64,000 nt of DNA from Cypionkella sp. GTDB taxonomy: Bacteria; Pseudomonadota; Alphaproteobacteria; Rhodobacterales; Rhodobacteraceae. Below, piece after piece: positions 45,018 through 54,483 of this stretch. The stretch's first letter is position 1, and each line of letters begins with the position of its first letter. The stretch is taken from contig NZ_JAQGKQ010000026.1 of the NCBI RefSeq assembly GCF_028290025.1, positions 1 through 64,000 of the forward strand, given 5' to 3'. The translations under genes were made by a program, and so were the position numbers. The notes beneath the pieces are model-generated. The model was not told the DNA's origin, did no database searches, and saw only the letters and a program-made list of their open reading frames with translations.

Positions 45018-46036
45018 CCGACATTTCTTCCCTTACGCGTATGATGTTCAGCCGATAGTCCGGCGTGACATTCTGGTATTGCTTTTTGAGTATATCAACG
45101 CTTGTTCGCACCCAAAGTTCGGTGAAAGTACCTCAATTTTCCGGCTGGGGTGGCTACTACATCGACCTTAAGCAAGTGACGATCTCGGTTGACAGGCGAT
45201 TGCCCATGCGCGCAGGTTTGGCAGACCGGTCAGGAAACGCGTGGCGCTGTGGTCCAACGCCTGCAAGCGCCAGAGCAGAACTGCGGCATCTTGATTGCGC
45301 AAGGGCAAGGCTGACGCCCCCCAAGTGGCAATCTTTTGCAGAAGCACGTTCAGACGCAGCCCCGCCATACTGAAGTGGGTCAGTGGGGAAAACAGCGCGA
45401 TCCCAGCCAGCGCCTCAACAGGTTGGCGCGTGAGATAAGACACGTTTTGTTCCCCTGACGCCTGAGGGCTGGAAACGCGGGAGAAATGGCGATGAGTCAG
45501 AACCGGATACACCAAGCGTTAGTCCACCAGTATGATTGTTATAATAAACGACCGAGCCATCGCCTTTAATGTGCGCTTTTGCCATGCCAACGTGAACTCT
45601 AAACCTGCAAGCAAAATTAGAAGATTAAACCCGTGACCGAGGGTCGAAGAGAGTATCTATATCGTGCTGCCCGACATCGGGCGCGGTCAACATCCTGAAG
45701 CTGTGCGGCAGATCATGTTTATGCATTCGAAAGCGATCACGGAAGCGATTGCAAAATAAGCGAAATCGTCATTTATTTCCGGCTTAGACCGCGCCCGCTG
45801 GCTTGGCGAAACGCCCTAGGAAGAGCACTGTCGTGCTGCTTTAGCGGCAGCTTTGGGCCGGATCCGCAAATGACACTGATGCATGCGCAGGAGGCTTGTG
45901 CTCTGCCCACTTGATCGACTCGCGGCGTCGCTCCGGGTGCGGGTCGCTAATGACAACTAAAAGCAAAATCCCAAGTCAAAGCCGCGAAAATCCTGCCACA
46001 GCTTCGTGACTATCATCATCAGACCGTTCCGCGGGA
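45018..46036. other. Gene-poor kilobase with coding remnants
   Basis: No intact gene is recognised. A short frame 45664-45759 ends in a protein-like stretch (PDIGRGQHPEAVRQIMFMHS, then KAITEAIAK and stop) that looks like the C terminus of a lost gene. A minus-strand frame at 45168-45515 encodes 115 residues (ALAGIALFSPLTHFSMAGLR) without recognisable motifs. This is the boundary between the catabolic and polysaccharide loci. Confidence 0.55.
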
Positions 46037-47059
46037 TCAGAAGTGGGAGCAACCTTCCCCGCCAGTACCCGCAGCGTGCGCCGACGGCGGAATTGCTGTC
46101 GAACTTCGGCCGATCGGCTCGACGAGACTGCCCCGCCGCACTACGCAGTCTGCAAGATACGCAAATGCCGAAATCTCGACATCGTCTTCGACGGTGACGC
46201 CTGGCGCGAATACGACATTCGGCCCGATTGTTATGTCGCGTCCGAGTTTCGTGTCGAACGAAAAAAATACGGTCTCTGGCGCGGCCATAGAAACGCCACT
46301 CTGCATCGCCTCAACTCTGGCACGGCGCTGAAATGCAGCCTCGGCTTCTGCGAGTTCGACTCGCGAGTTCACTCCGCGCGCTTCATCTTGCTCGCAGAGT
46401 ACCACACTGCAGTCTTTGCCTTCCGAGCGTGCGATGCTGACGACATCGGTCAGAAAATACTCTCGTCGCGAATTGTCATCCGAGAGCGCGGGAAGCCAAC
46501 GCCTTGCATCGGAAGCGTCAAACGCCATCACGCCGGAATTGCACAAGGTGACGGCAGCCTCAGCTGCACTGGCCTCTCCAGACTCGACGATGCGTTGGAG
46601 GAAGCCCGCTTCGTTGCGTATCAAGCGGCCATAGCGAAACGGATGCGGTGTGTCGAAACCAAGAACCGCGACGCGCCCCGGTGCCGCAATAAGTTCGCGC
46701 AATGTGTCCGGGCGGGTCAGCGGCGTATCGGCGTACAGCACTACTATCCGCCCTTCAAATCCCCCTAATGCGGAAAGACCACACAACGCGGCATTGCCAG
46801 TACCACAAGCGCGCGGCTGAACGGCGATGATAACTTCGGGGCTTAGCCTGCGCACAGCCACAGCAACGTCTTTGGCATCGGCGCTCACCACCACAACACA
46901 TCGCCGCGGTGAGAGTGCCTCGGCGGTACGCAGGGCGTGGCGCAGAAGCGATGCACCGGCGAGGTTGTGCAATGGCTTCGGGCAGTTTGAATTCATTCGT
47001 CCGCCTGTGCCCCCGGCAAGTATCACGATGGCAAGCGGGGGGCGGGGTTGCCGAAACAT
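46037..47059 (-). CDS. GlmU-like nucleotidyltransferase lacking the acetyltransferase domain
   Basis: A 340-residue protein from ATG 47059, which has AGGAAAG upstream. The N-terminal domain matches GlmU uridylyltransferase: LAIVILAGGTGGRMNSNCPK, PLHNLAGASLLRHALRTAE and QPRACGTGNAAL. It would make UDP-N-acetylglucosamine or another NDP-sugar. Full GlmU has about 450 residues with a left-handed beta-helix acetyltransferase; here only two or three hexapeptide turns (DITIGPNVVFAPGVTVEDDV) remain before an unrelated-looking end (AAGTGGEGCSHF). It is either a dedicated nucleotidyltransferase or a truncated gene. It is the last gene of the minus-strand polysaccharide locus. Cell viability does not depend on it if another glmU exists. 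Confidence 0.75.
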   Translation of the reverse strand: MFRQPRPPLAIVILAGGTGGRMNSNCPKPLHNLAGASLLRHALRTAEALSPRRCVVVVSADAKDVAVAVRRLSPEVIIAVQPRACGTGNAALCGLSALGGFEGRIVVLYADTPLTRPDTLRELIAAPGRVAVLGFDTPHPFRYGRLIRNEAGFLQRIVESGEASAAEAAVTLCNSGVMAFDASDARRWLPALSDDNSRREYFLTDVVSIARSEGKDCSVVLCEQDEARGVNSRVELAEAEAAFQRRARVEAMQSGVSMAAPETVFFSFDTKLGRDITIGPNVVFAPGVTVEDDVEISAFAYLADCVVRRGSLVEPIGRSSTAIPPSAHAAGTGGEGCSHF

Positions 47060-47177
47060 CTGGTCTTTCCTCGAATTGCTCAAAGCGGCGCGGAGGCGAT
47101 CTTTGAAATCCCTTGATCGGCTTGGATAGCTGAGGACGATGACGATCGTATCAGGGACCGTCTGGCATCGGCGCAGT

Positions 47178-48491
47178 TTATTGTCGGGCCATGGTGGCGC
47201 GTTGCTGAACTTGGTTGTCAGGCGACATCCAAGACACGTGCGCAGCATTTGCTTTCCTTTTGACTTCAATCACGTCGCCGGGTTCAATCTTGCTGTCAAA
47301 GCTCGCAGGTTCGGATGTTTCAGCGCCAGCGTGAAAAATTTTGATCTGGAGGGTATCTTCCCCTTCGCCGAGGCTCGCCGGTGCGATCCCTACTTCGCGC
47401 AACCGTTCTTCGGCACTAACGAGGCGGGCGCGCTGCTGCACTGCCTCAAGTCCGGCTTTTTGAAGCTGGTCGAGAAGATCAAGGCGGCGCCGCTCTGCCG
47501 CCCGCTCGCTCTCACGCGAGATGTCGTTGCGCTGGCGTTCAAGACTCATAAGGCTGACTTGGGTTTGCAGACGGCGTGTAGACGAAAACAATGCGGCACT
47601 TCGAAAGTCTTGAAGCCGCGCCGCCGTCAGAAGGCCCTCTTTCAACGAGTTTTTAGCTTCAGTCAAAGCGTCCGCGTCGGTCTGCTCAACAGCCTTTTCG
47701 ACCTCAAGCTCTTTGCGCATCACATCGGCCTGCGTTTCGATCTGCTTCAACTGCGCACTGAAGAACCCACTTTCGTTCTGAAGATTTTTGGTCACCGTCT
47801 CGTAAATATCTGCTTCCACGCGCAAAATACTTTCAATTTCGCTATTTCCTTCCGGCGCAGTTGGCCACGCGCTGCGATCAAACTCCAGATCTTCACCGAC
47901 TTCTTTTTTCAAACGCCAAACACGAGCGCTGGCTGCAACGGCGGCATTCCAAGCCATCGTGTAGTCAGAGCGCAGTGCCGACAAGTTGTATCCGGGTGCG
48001 ATGGGAGTTGCTGAGAGCACCCCGCCGGATGCGGCGATCACTTGCCGTACTGTCATTCCCGGCCGGAACGTACGCTCGCCCGGCTGGGTGACGTCGCCGC
48101 TTACGAAGATCGGGCGATACTCGACCACCGAAGCGGACACTTCGTCGTACTCCACGACCCGCGTTACTTGACTTCCGTCGGGCATAAACGTCGTGCGCAC
48201 GCGGCTGGAAAGCGCGGCTGCGATCCGGTCGCGGATTTCCGAGAGTGGTTGGCCCGCTGCCTTGATGACTCCGACCGCTGGAAAGTTCAAAGCTCCGTCG
48301 ATCTGGACTGCTGCACGCCTGCCCATTTCGGGCATACCGGTCACTGAGAATTCGATCACATCGCCCGCCTGAAGGCGATATTCCTGCGCGATCGCAGCGA
48401 CACTGCACACAGTGATGCACATCGCAAACGCCGTAAATAGCCGTGATGCCCGGAGCAGGGTTGAACAATTGCGGACGTTATTATGTAGCAT
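47178..48491 (-). CDS. Polysaccharide export outer membrane protein (Wza/ExoF type)
   Basis: A 437-residue exported protein. The signal peptide (LFTAFAMCITVCSVAAIAQ) precedes the polysaccharide export domain (YRLQAGDVIEFSVTGMPEMG), followed by SLBB-like parts (PIFVSGDVTQPGERTFRPGM). The middle is a long coiled coil (about residues 190-340), a feature of alphaproteobacterial ExoF-like proteins. There is no lipobox Cys at the predicted cleavage site, unlike classical Wza. It should form the periplasmic and outer-membrane export channel together with the Wzc-type protein. The start overlaps the epimerase stop by 11 bp. Confidence 0.87.
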   Translation of the reverse strand: MLHNNVRNCSTLLRASRLFTAFAMCITVCSVAAIAQEYRLQAGDVIEFSVTGMPEMGRRAAVQIDGALNFPAVGVIKAAGQPLSEIRDRIAAALSSRVRTTFMPDGSQVTRVVEYDEVSASVVEYRPIFVSGDVTQPGERTFRPGMTVRQVIAASGGVLSATPIAPGYNLSALRSDYTMAWNAAVAASARVWRLKKEVGEDLEFDRSAWPTAPEGNSEIESILRVEADIYETVTKNLQNESGFFSAQLKQIETQADVMRKELEVEKAVEQTDADALTEAKNSLKEGLLTAARLQDFRSAALFSSTRRLQTQVSLMSLERQRNDISRESERAAERRRLDLLDQLQKAGLEAVQQRARLVSAEERLREVGIAPASLGEGEDTLQIKIFHAGAETSEPASFDSKIEPGDVIEVKRKANAAHVSWMSPDNQVQQRATMARQ

Positions 48492-49515
48492 ACTTAACCT
48501 CTTGGCGTACGCGACCTTCCTGGAATTGACTTTTCCACCAAGCCACCGTGCGCTTCATTCCTTCGCTGAACTCAACCTGAGGTTTCCAGCCGGTGGCCCG
48601 ATTGAAGCGTGTGGAATCGGCAAGCAATTCTTTTACTTCGGACTTTGGCGGACGCAGGCGGCTGACCTCTTGCACCACTGGTTTTGTGCAAGAGGTCAGT
48701 TTCAATACGAGATTGACGACATCCTTCACGCTTACCGCGGCACCCGAGCCCGCGTTATACGGCACTCCGAACGATATAGAGGAGGCGCTGCCCGCCGCGA
48801 GAAACGCCGCTGCGGTGTCCTGCACGTAGGTAAAGTCGCGGATCGGTGTTAGATCTCCGACACGGATTGAGGTCACCTCCGGATCTAGCGCCTGACGCAA
48901 GATCGTAGGGATCACTGCGCGCTCACTCTGACGTGGCCCGAAAGTGTTGAACGGCCTTAGAATGACTACCGGAAGATCATGTGTGCGCGCAAACGCCTCG
49001 GCAAGCATATCGGCCCCAATTTTGGTGGCAGAATATGGCGACTGCCCCTGAAGCGGATGCGCCTCAGTGATCGGCACCGAGATTGCTGTGCCGTACACCT
49101 CACTGGTCGAAGTGTGAACGACGCGGCGTATATCATACTCTCGGGCCGCCTCGAGCACATTTAAAGTGCCCAAAATGTTGGTGTCCACGTATGACTGCGC
49201 AGCAGCATACGAATGGGGGATCGCAATTAGTGCGGCAAGGTGAAACACCGTATCTTGCCGAGAGATCAGCCTCCGCACCAACGCTGCGTCGCGCACATCG
49301 CCGCGAATTACGTTCATTTGGGCGCGCGTCGCCTGCGGTAATCGGTCGATCCATCCCAAAGAGTCAAAAGAGTTGTAAAGGCTGAGCGCTGTAACATTCG
49401 CTTCAGCCTCGACCAACCGCTCGATCAGGTGCGATCCGATGAAGCCGTCTGCTCCGGTTACCAGAACATTGCGCCCCGAATAGTTGCATGCGTTGAGGTG
49501 CTGAAAGCTTGTCAT
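48481..49515 (-). CDS. NAD-dependent sugar epimerase/dehydratase
   Basis: A 344-residue extended SDR. The cofactor motif is VLVTGADGFIGSHLIERL, the catalytic Thr/Ser lies in VHTSTSEVYG and the catalytic Tyr and Lys in PYSATKIGADMLAEAFA. LRPFNTFGPRQSERAVIPTI is the substrate-binding part. This pattern fits GDP-mannose or dTDP-glucose type 4,6-dehydratases, which would supply the 4-keto sugar for the DegT aminotransferase encoded nearby. A 4-epimerase cannot be excluded. It lies between the sugar transferase and export genes. Confidence 0.9.
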   Translation of the reverse strand: MTSFQHLNACNYSGRNVLVTGADGFIGSHLIERLVEAEANVTALSLYNSFDSLGWIDRLPQATRAQMNVIRGDVRDAALVRRLISRQDTVFHLAALIAIPHSYAAAQSYVDTNILGTLNVLEAAREYDIRRVVHTSTSEVYGTAISVPITEAHPLQGQSPYSATKIGADMLAEAFARTHDLPVVILRPFNTFGPRQSERAVIPTILRQALDPEVTSIRVGDLTPIRDFTYVQDTAAAFLAAGSASSISFGVPYNAGSGAAVSVKDVVNLVLKLTSCTKPVVQEVSRLRPPKSEVKELLADSTRFNRATGWKPQVEFSEGMKRTVAWWKSQFQEGRVRQEVKYAT

Positions 49516-49522
49516 TATGGTT

Positions 49523-50233
49523 TCATTCCCCGGCTATGACGATATCCATTTTCCGAGCGCCTTCGGATGGCTCCGATGCGGCGGGTATCAGATCCAACTC
49601 CGGCACCTTGCCAAGTACTGCAAGGACGCCGCGTCCTATCCACAACAAATCGGTCCAGACCGTACGCCGAGAGTAATAAGCCAGATCAAGCGCTGCTTTC
49701 GCCGGGAACAGCGTCTCGCGGTAAAACTCCACCGGGTCCTTATCGGCAGGATAAAGGCAGCATTCATTGCGAAATGCGACCTGGCTCGGGCCAAAGATAC
49801 CAGGGCGGTATTTCAACAACGGTAGTTCACGTGCCGTGAAGACCTCGGCAAAAGCCATGCTTTCGGGCCTTGGCCCGACGATGGCCATATCTCCGCGTAT
49901 AATGTTAAAGAGCTGCGGTAACTCATCCAGCTTGGTGTGTGCGAGAAAGGCGCCAATCCGGGTCATGCGGCTGTCATGTTTCATCGTCAGTGGGCAGCCA
50001 TCTGCCGAGGTGGGGTGAAACTTGCGAAATTTATACATTTTGAAAGTGCGCCCGCCCTGTGCGATGCGGGTTTGCGCGAAAAATATTGGAAAACCTGTTT
50101 CGATTACGATCGAAATCATAATCAGCAATAGCAACGGGCTCAGAACGACCAAGCCCACCGACGCGAGGATCACATCAATCACACGCCCGACCGACTGACC
50201 TTTGTATAGAGAAAATCGTGACATTTTGATCAT
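49523..50233 (-). CDS. Bacterial sugar transferase (initiating, polyprenyl-phosphate type)
   Basis: A 236-residue monotopic membrane enzyme. An N-terminal hydrophobic segment (VIDVILASVGLVVLSPLLLL) leads to TFKMYKFRKFHPTS and the hallmark KLDELPQLFNIIRGDMAIVG followed by PRPES. These enzymes transfer the first sugar-phosphate from an NDP-sugar to undecaprenyl phosphate and so start the repeat unit. The protein is the short form lacking the extra N-terminal helices of WcaJ-type enzymes. Its ATG overlaps the TGA of the DegT gene, so the 4-amino sugar made by DegT is a good candidate for the first sugar. Confidence 0.92.
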   Translation of the reverse strand: MIKMSRFSLYKGQSVGRVIDVILASVGLVVLSPLLLLIMISIVIETGFPIFFAQTRIAQGGRTFKMYKFRKFHPTSADGCPLTMKHDSRMTRIGAFLAHTKLDELPQLFNIIRGDMAIVGPRPESMAFAEVFTARELPLLKYRPGIFGPSQVAFRNECCLYPADKDPVEFYRETLFPAKAALDLAYYSRRTVWTDLLWIGRGVLAVLGKVPELDLIPAASEPSEGARKMDIVIAGE

Positions 50234-51372
50234 CCATAATTGGGTGCAAATGCGCTTTCCAGAGCGGTTTCGAGGGTATTCACGACCAGTTCGACATCGG
50301 ACTCATCCATCTTTGGATGAAGCGGTAATGTCAGCTCGCGCCGATGAAATTCCTCGGTCAGCGGTAGGTGCTGACCCGGAAAGCGCTGGCGGTAATACGA
50401 CAGAGTGTGAACCGGCGGGTAGTGGATCGTTGTCTGAACGCCAGCTTGGTCCATTTCGGCGGCGACCCGATCACGGTTAACATCCACGGGCAACAGGACG
50501 GGCATTATGTGATGCGCTGAAAGCCCGCTTTGCGGACGCGGCACGACAAAACCGTCGTAGTGGTTTTCCAACCGGTTGAGCAGCGCGCGATACTGCCCGA
50601 CAAGCGCTGCGCGCTGGCTATTCATCGCTTCAAGGCGGGAGAGTTGCACGAGGCCAATCGCCCCACGGATCTCGTCCATCCGATAATTATATCCGAGCAT
50701 ATCGACATCGTAATGCGGTGTGCGCGCGACGAGGCGCTGCATAACGCTGCGCGTCATGCCATGACCACGCAGTTGACGTACGCGCTCAAGCATTTCAGGA
50801 CGGTGCATTATCACCATACCGCCCTCTGCCGTTGTCATATTCTTGTTGCCGTAAAAGCTGAATGCACTTCCGTCGCCGTATTTGCCCACGCCAGCGACGC
50901 CGACCGCATGGGCGGCATCCTCGATCAGCAACAGACCGTGGCGCGCAGCAAAGTCGCGCCATGCCCTCATTTCGGCCATGTGTCCTGCATAATGCATAAG
51001 CATAATGGCGCGTGTGCGAGGCGTGATCTTGGCCTCTGCCTGCTTGATAGACATCAGCGGATGCTGAAGCGCTTCAATATCGACGAGTACCGGATCAGCG
51101 CCCACATAAAGGATAGCGTTGACAGTTGCCACAAACGTGAGCGAAGGCGCTAGAACCTCGTCGCCCGGACCAACCCCAAGCGCTTTTAAAACTAGATGCA
51201 GGCCAGCAGTGCACGAATCTACGGCAACGGCATCCGCTACGCCATGAAGCTCGGCGAATGCGCGCTCAAAAGTACGCACCCGCTCGCCTAGCGTGATCCA
51301 GCCAGATTCTAGGACTGCGATCACTGCGGCACACTCTTCACGACCGAGAAACGGCTCAGCAACGAGCAACAT
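50230..51372 (-). CDS. DegT/DnrJ/EryC1/StrS-family sugar aminotransferase
   Basis: A 380-residue PLP enzyme. GSGWITLGERVRTFERAFAE-like sequence opens the protein, VDSCTAGLHLVLKALGVGPG and DEVLAPSLTFVATVNAI follow, and the PLP Lys lies in FYGNKNMTTAEGG. GYNYRMDEIRGAIGLVQL and the C-terminal TLPLHPKMDESDVE are also diagnostic. The enzyme transfers an amino group to a 4-keto (or 3-keto) NDP-sugar, the expected product of the dehydratase at 48.5-49.5 kb. It overlaps the sugar transferase gene. Confidence 0.92.
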   Translation of the reverse strand: MLLVAEPFLGREECAAVIAVLESGWITLGERVRTFERAFAELHGVADAVAVDSCTAGLHLVLKALGVGPGDEVLAPSLTFVATVNAILYVGADPVLVDIEALQHPLMSIKQAEAKITPRTRAIMLMHYAGHMAEMRAWRDFAARHGLLLIEDAAHAVGVAGVGKYGDGSAFSFYGNKNMTTAEGGMVIMHRPEMLERVRQLRGHGMTRSVMQRLVARTPHYDVDMLGYNYRMDEIRGAIGLVQLSRLEAMNSQRAALVGQYRALLNRLENHYDGFVVPRPQSGLSAHHIMPVLLPVDVNRDRVAAEMDQAGVQTTIHYPPVHTLSYYRQRFPGQHLPLTEEFHRRELTLPLHPKMDESDVELVVNTLETALESAFAPNYG

Positions 51373-51455
51373 GGAATACCTCTCGATAACTGTTAGAACT
51401 TCAAAGTTCTGTTACAATGATGGGGCGCTGATACATGGCTTTGCGGCCGCCCTGA

Positions 51456-52178
51456 CTAAGCCACGAATTCCATGCGTTCATACGCTGGAGCTTCTTCATC
51501 CCAATTCAGTGTCTGGGCGAGCTGAAAGTCCTCGACCCGCCCGATATCGAGCCATAGCCCAGCATGTGAATAAGTCTGGAGACGTTCACCCCGATTGAGC
51601 AGACAAAAAGCCAAGTCGTCAAAACCAAATGGAATCCTATTTGGAATGAACTTAAAGACTTCAGGCTCCATGCAATAAATGCCCATGCTCATTTGGTTGG
51701 TGAATGAGGGCTTTTCCTTAAAGCTGGTTACGCGACCGTCCGAGGACTCGATCACGCCAAAATTCATGACCGTATCGCGTTGCGCGGTTGCGACAGTTAC
51801 AATGGCACCGCTGCTTTTGTGACAAGCTGCGAAGGCTCCAATGCTTAGATCGGTTAAAACGTCGCCGTTGATCACCATAAACGTTGAGGTAAGCTCAGAC
51901 TTTAACATAGAAATAGGGCCGATCGTCCCGAGCGGTTCTTTCTCATCCGTGTAAGTGATCTTCATATCCCACTGCTGGCCATCACCGCAGAAGCTTTTTA
52001 TTAGATGGCCGAGATAACCCGTCGTGATATATATTTCACATATATCATTGCGGCGCAGCCATTTTATCAGCATTTCTAGGACGGGTTTTGACTGAATCGG
52101 CATCAATGGTTTGGGTAGAACCATGGTATAGGGACGCAGCCGAGTTCCCTTTCCACCGCACTGAATAACAGCTTTCAT
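51456..52178 (-). CDS. Sugar-phosphate nucleotidyltransferase (RmlA/GMP-like)
   Basis: A 240-residue protein starting MKAVIQCGGKGTRLRPYTMV with LPKPLMPIQSKPVLEM, the GGxGTRLRPxT...PKP signature of nucleotidyltransferases. MVINGDVLTDLSIGAF contains the metal-binding Asp, and KEKPSFTNQMSMGIYCMEPE is also typical. It activates a hexose phosphate, probably to the NDP-sugar that enters the dehydratase-aminotransferase route. There are no C-terminal hexapeptide repeats. It lies 83 bp upstream of the DegT gene in the same direction. Confidence 0.9.
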   Translation of the reverse strand: MKAVIQCGGKGTRLRPYTMVLPKPLMPIQSKPVLEMLIKWLRRNDICEIYITTGYLGHLIKSFCGDGQQWDMKITYTDEKEPLGTIGPISMLKSELTSTFMVINGDVLTDLSIGAFAACHKSSGAIVTVATAQRDTVMNFGVIESSDGRVTSFKEKPSFTNQMSMGIYCMEPEVFKFIPNRIPFGFDDLAFCLLNRGERLQTYSHAGLWLDIGRVEDFQLAQTLNWDEEAPAYERMEFVA

Positions 52179-52626
52179 GTTTTACACCCCCTGAGCGATT
52201 CAATTCATTTCAGTTCATTAGCTTGAACGCTTGCCGCGCAACTGCATAGTTTTGTAACGAATCCGTGACATATGGTAACGGGAATGGCCTCCCAAGCGAG
52301 GTCAATAACGGATAAGCGCAAAAGGGCTAGCTGCGATGCCCCTTTGGCGCAACACACGCGAGATGAGTATCGTTTTGGTTATCTAGCCCTTAGGCGGTAT
52401 GCGTGGTGTTTATCCAACGAACGGAAAAATCACTTGTTGGCAGCGGTCGGCTGACAACCCAGCGACCAGAAATGTAACCCTGTCGAACAGACAAGCACCG
52501 CCGGTCGTTTGCGACCAGCGGTGCTATTACCCTAGGGTTAACCGCGAACCGATCCTCGTTTCTTAACAGACGGAGGATCGGCTTAGTCACTGAGGCGGAC
52601 CCAGCCGCGGCACCAGAGCCCGGCGA
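52179..52626. other. Gene-free spacer with two strong hairpins
   Basis: No gene is seen. CCGATCCTC (52549-52557)/GAGGATCGG (52573-52581) and a 14-bp stem with one mismatch (52494-52507 and 52512-52525, 4-nt loop) lie downstream of the RTX gene at 52627. They probably act as tandem terminators on the minus strand, separating RTX and sugar-synthesis genes. Confidence 0.65.
52494..52525 (-). terminator. Strong hairpin, probable terminator
   Basis: A 14-bp stem with a single C-A mismatch and a TTTG loop, about 100 bp after the RTX stop codon. No long T tract follows, so efficiency is uncertain. A second 9-bp perfect hairpin lies at 52549-52581. Confidence 0.6.
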
Positions 52627-54483
52627 TTACACGATGAAGAAATCCAGGTTGGTCACTGCTAGGCTTGGATTGAGCGTTGCAAACAGCGCGGCCGCGCCAG
52701 AGCCGTTGCCGTCGGCGTCGAAGAACACTTTGCCAGTGTCGGTCTCGTAGACGATACGGTCAGTGGAATCGGCTGCCAAGCCAGACGCGTTGGCGCGGAA
52801 GGCACTGGAACTTAGTACGCCTTCCTTCAGTCCGGTAAAGTACGTATTATCTACGCGCATGGTATCATCGACGACGCTAAAATCGGTGATCCGGTCGACG
52901 TTCTCTTTGTTCAGCGCGCTGCTGAACACAAACGAATCCGCGCCGGTTCCGCCCGTCAAGGTGTCATTTCCACCTCCTCCGGTTAGAATGTCACTGCCCG
53001 CACCGGCGATGAAGATATTGGCCAACGTATTGCCAGTCAGCTGATCGTTGCCGCTCCCCGCAATTATATTTTCCATATTGATCAGCGTATCAGTGCCTTC
53101 TGCTGTGACCCTCACGGTTGACAGTGACAGGTTCACCGTCACACCTGCGGTTCCGCCGTAAATCGCAAAGTCGCTGCCACCCCCACCGTCGATCAGATCG
53201 TTGCCCGCGCCTCCGGTTAAACTATCATTGCCCGCACCGCCGTAGAGCGAGTCGCTGCCCGCTCCTGCGCTAAGACTGTTGGCGAAAGAGCTGCCTGTTA
53301 GTTTGTCATTGCCACTGCCCGAAGTGACGTTTTCGATGTTGAGCAAAGTGTCGGTTCCTGCGCCAGTGACCTGCGCCCCGGTCAGCGAAAGATTAACCGT
53401 CGCGTCCGAGGATCCGCTGTAAATGGCAAGATCCGTGCCCGCCCCGCCGTCGACCAAATCGTTGCCAGCACCTCCAGTCAAAATGTCATTGCCAGTGCCG
53501 CCATAGAGCGAGTCGTTGCCATTACCGCCGACAACACTGTCGTTTCCGGCACCACCAGTCAGAATGTCATTGCCAGCGCTGCCCGACAATGTGTTGCTGC
53601 CTGCTTGTCCATCATTGCCGTCTGTATGCCGGCTAATCCATCCGTCACGTGCCTGCGCCCAGTAGTCGCGCGCTGCTTGTCCTTGCAAGATAGTCCATCC
53701 ACTCGGGGGTTTTGGATAGTCGCTAGGCAACGGGTCATCAGAAAGGTTCAGGAAATAGTTATTTTTTGACTCAATTGTGTGAGCCCATGCGTCCTTCATG
53801 CTTCGGTAGCTGTGGTGGTTGACATCCTCGAGGGCAAACACGTTGTTCACAAAGCGCAGGTTGGGTGTAACCGTGCCATTGGTGGACGAGTCAGTCTTTA
53901 TGAAAGCAGAATGCGTCATTTCGCCTTCATAAAGCGAAGGTTGCAGTCGTAGCAGAACACCATCAATCAGCACGGTTTCTTTGTGACCATCGACGGGATT
54001 GGATTTGTCCGGATCTATGCTGAGGCCACCGAATGATCCGTCAAATAGACTGTCACGAATTGTGCCGCTTTGAAGCCGATCATTCTCGATGGCATCATCG
54101 CGAATATCACTGGCCCAGACGTCTTCGATTACGAAATTTTGGCTATTCCATGAGACGCGGACAGCATCCCAGCTGTGCGAAATGCGCCAGTCGCGGATAG
54201 TGGCGCCGGGTGCGTCTTCGGTTCGAACGGCGGCAGAGTTACCCATCGCGTAAACCTTCGTCCAATCACTCTTTTGGTCGATGTTGCCGATGATTGTGCC
54301 ACCTTCGATAATCACCTTAGGGGCTTTGTATACCAACACCGGGTAAGCGTTGCTGTGGCCATCGCTTGAATTATTGTCCAAGATCCAGCTCGCATTGCTG
54401 GCGTCGATGACAGTTCCGGCGGCGAGACCGCTGATCCTATATGCAGAGTATCCGTAGTCCTGATTGAGGGTAATCGTGCTCAT
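52627..54483 (-). CDS. Secreted RTX calcium-binding protein with beta-helix domain
   Basis: A 618-residue protein. Residues 1-270 resemble a right-handed parallel beta-helix (TIRDWRISHSWDAVRVSWNS, FVIEDVWASDIRDDAIENDR), as in pectate lyases and alginate epimerases. About residues 300-510 hold clusters of the calcium-binding nonapeptide (GGAGNDILTGGAGNDSVVGG, GGNGNDSLYGGTGND). The C-terminal segment (TGGTGADSFVFSSALNKENV) and the hydrophobic end LDFFIV are typical type I secretion signals. There is no N-terminal signal peptide. It may bind or modify the polysaccharide outside the cell. The composition is low in Cys, as usual. Confidence 0.88.
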   Translation of the reverse strand: MSTITLNQDYGYSAYRISGLAAGTVIDASNASWILDNNSSDGHSNAYPVLVYKAPKVIIEGGTIIGNIDQKSDWTKVYAMGNSAAVRTEDAPGATIRDWRISHSWDAVRVSWNSQNFVIEDVWASDIRDDAIENDRLQSGTIRDSLFDGSFGGLSIDPDKSNPVDGHKETVLIDGVLLRLQPSLYEGEMTHSAFIKTDSSTNGTVTPNLRFVNNVFALEDVNHHSYRSMKDAWAHTIESKNNYFLNLSDDPLPSDYPKPPSGWTILQGQAARDYWAQARDGWISRHTDGNDGQAGSNTLSGSAGNDILTGGAGNDSVVGGNGNDSLYGGTGNDILTGGAGNDLVDGGAGTDLAIYSGSSDATVNLSLTGAQVTGAGTDTLLNIENVTSGSGNDKLTGSSFANSLSAGAGSDSLYGGAGNDSLTGGAGNDLIDGGGGSDFAIYGGTAGVTVNLSLSTVRVTAEGTDTLINMENIIAGSGNDQLTGNTLANIFIAGAGSDILTGGGGNDTLTGGTGADSFVFSSALNKENVDRITDFSVVDDTMRVDNTYFTGLKEGVLSSSAFRANASGLAADSTDRIVYETDTGKVFFDADGNGSGAAALFATLNPSLAVTNLDFFIV

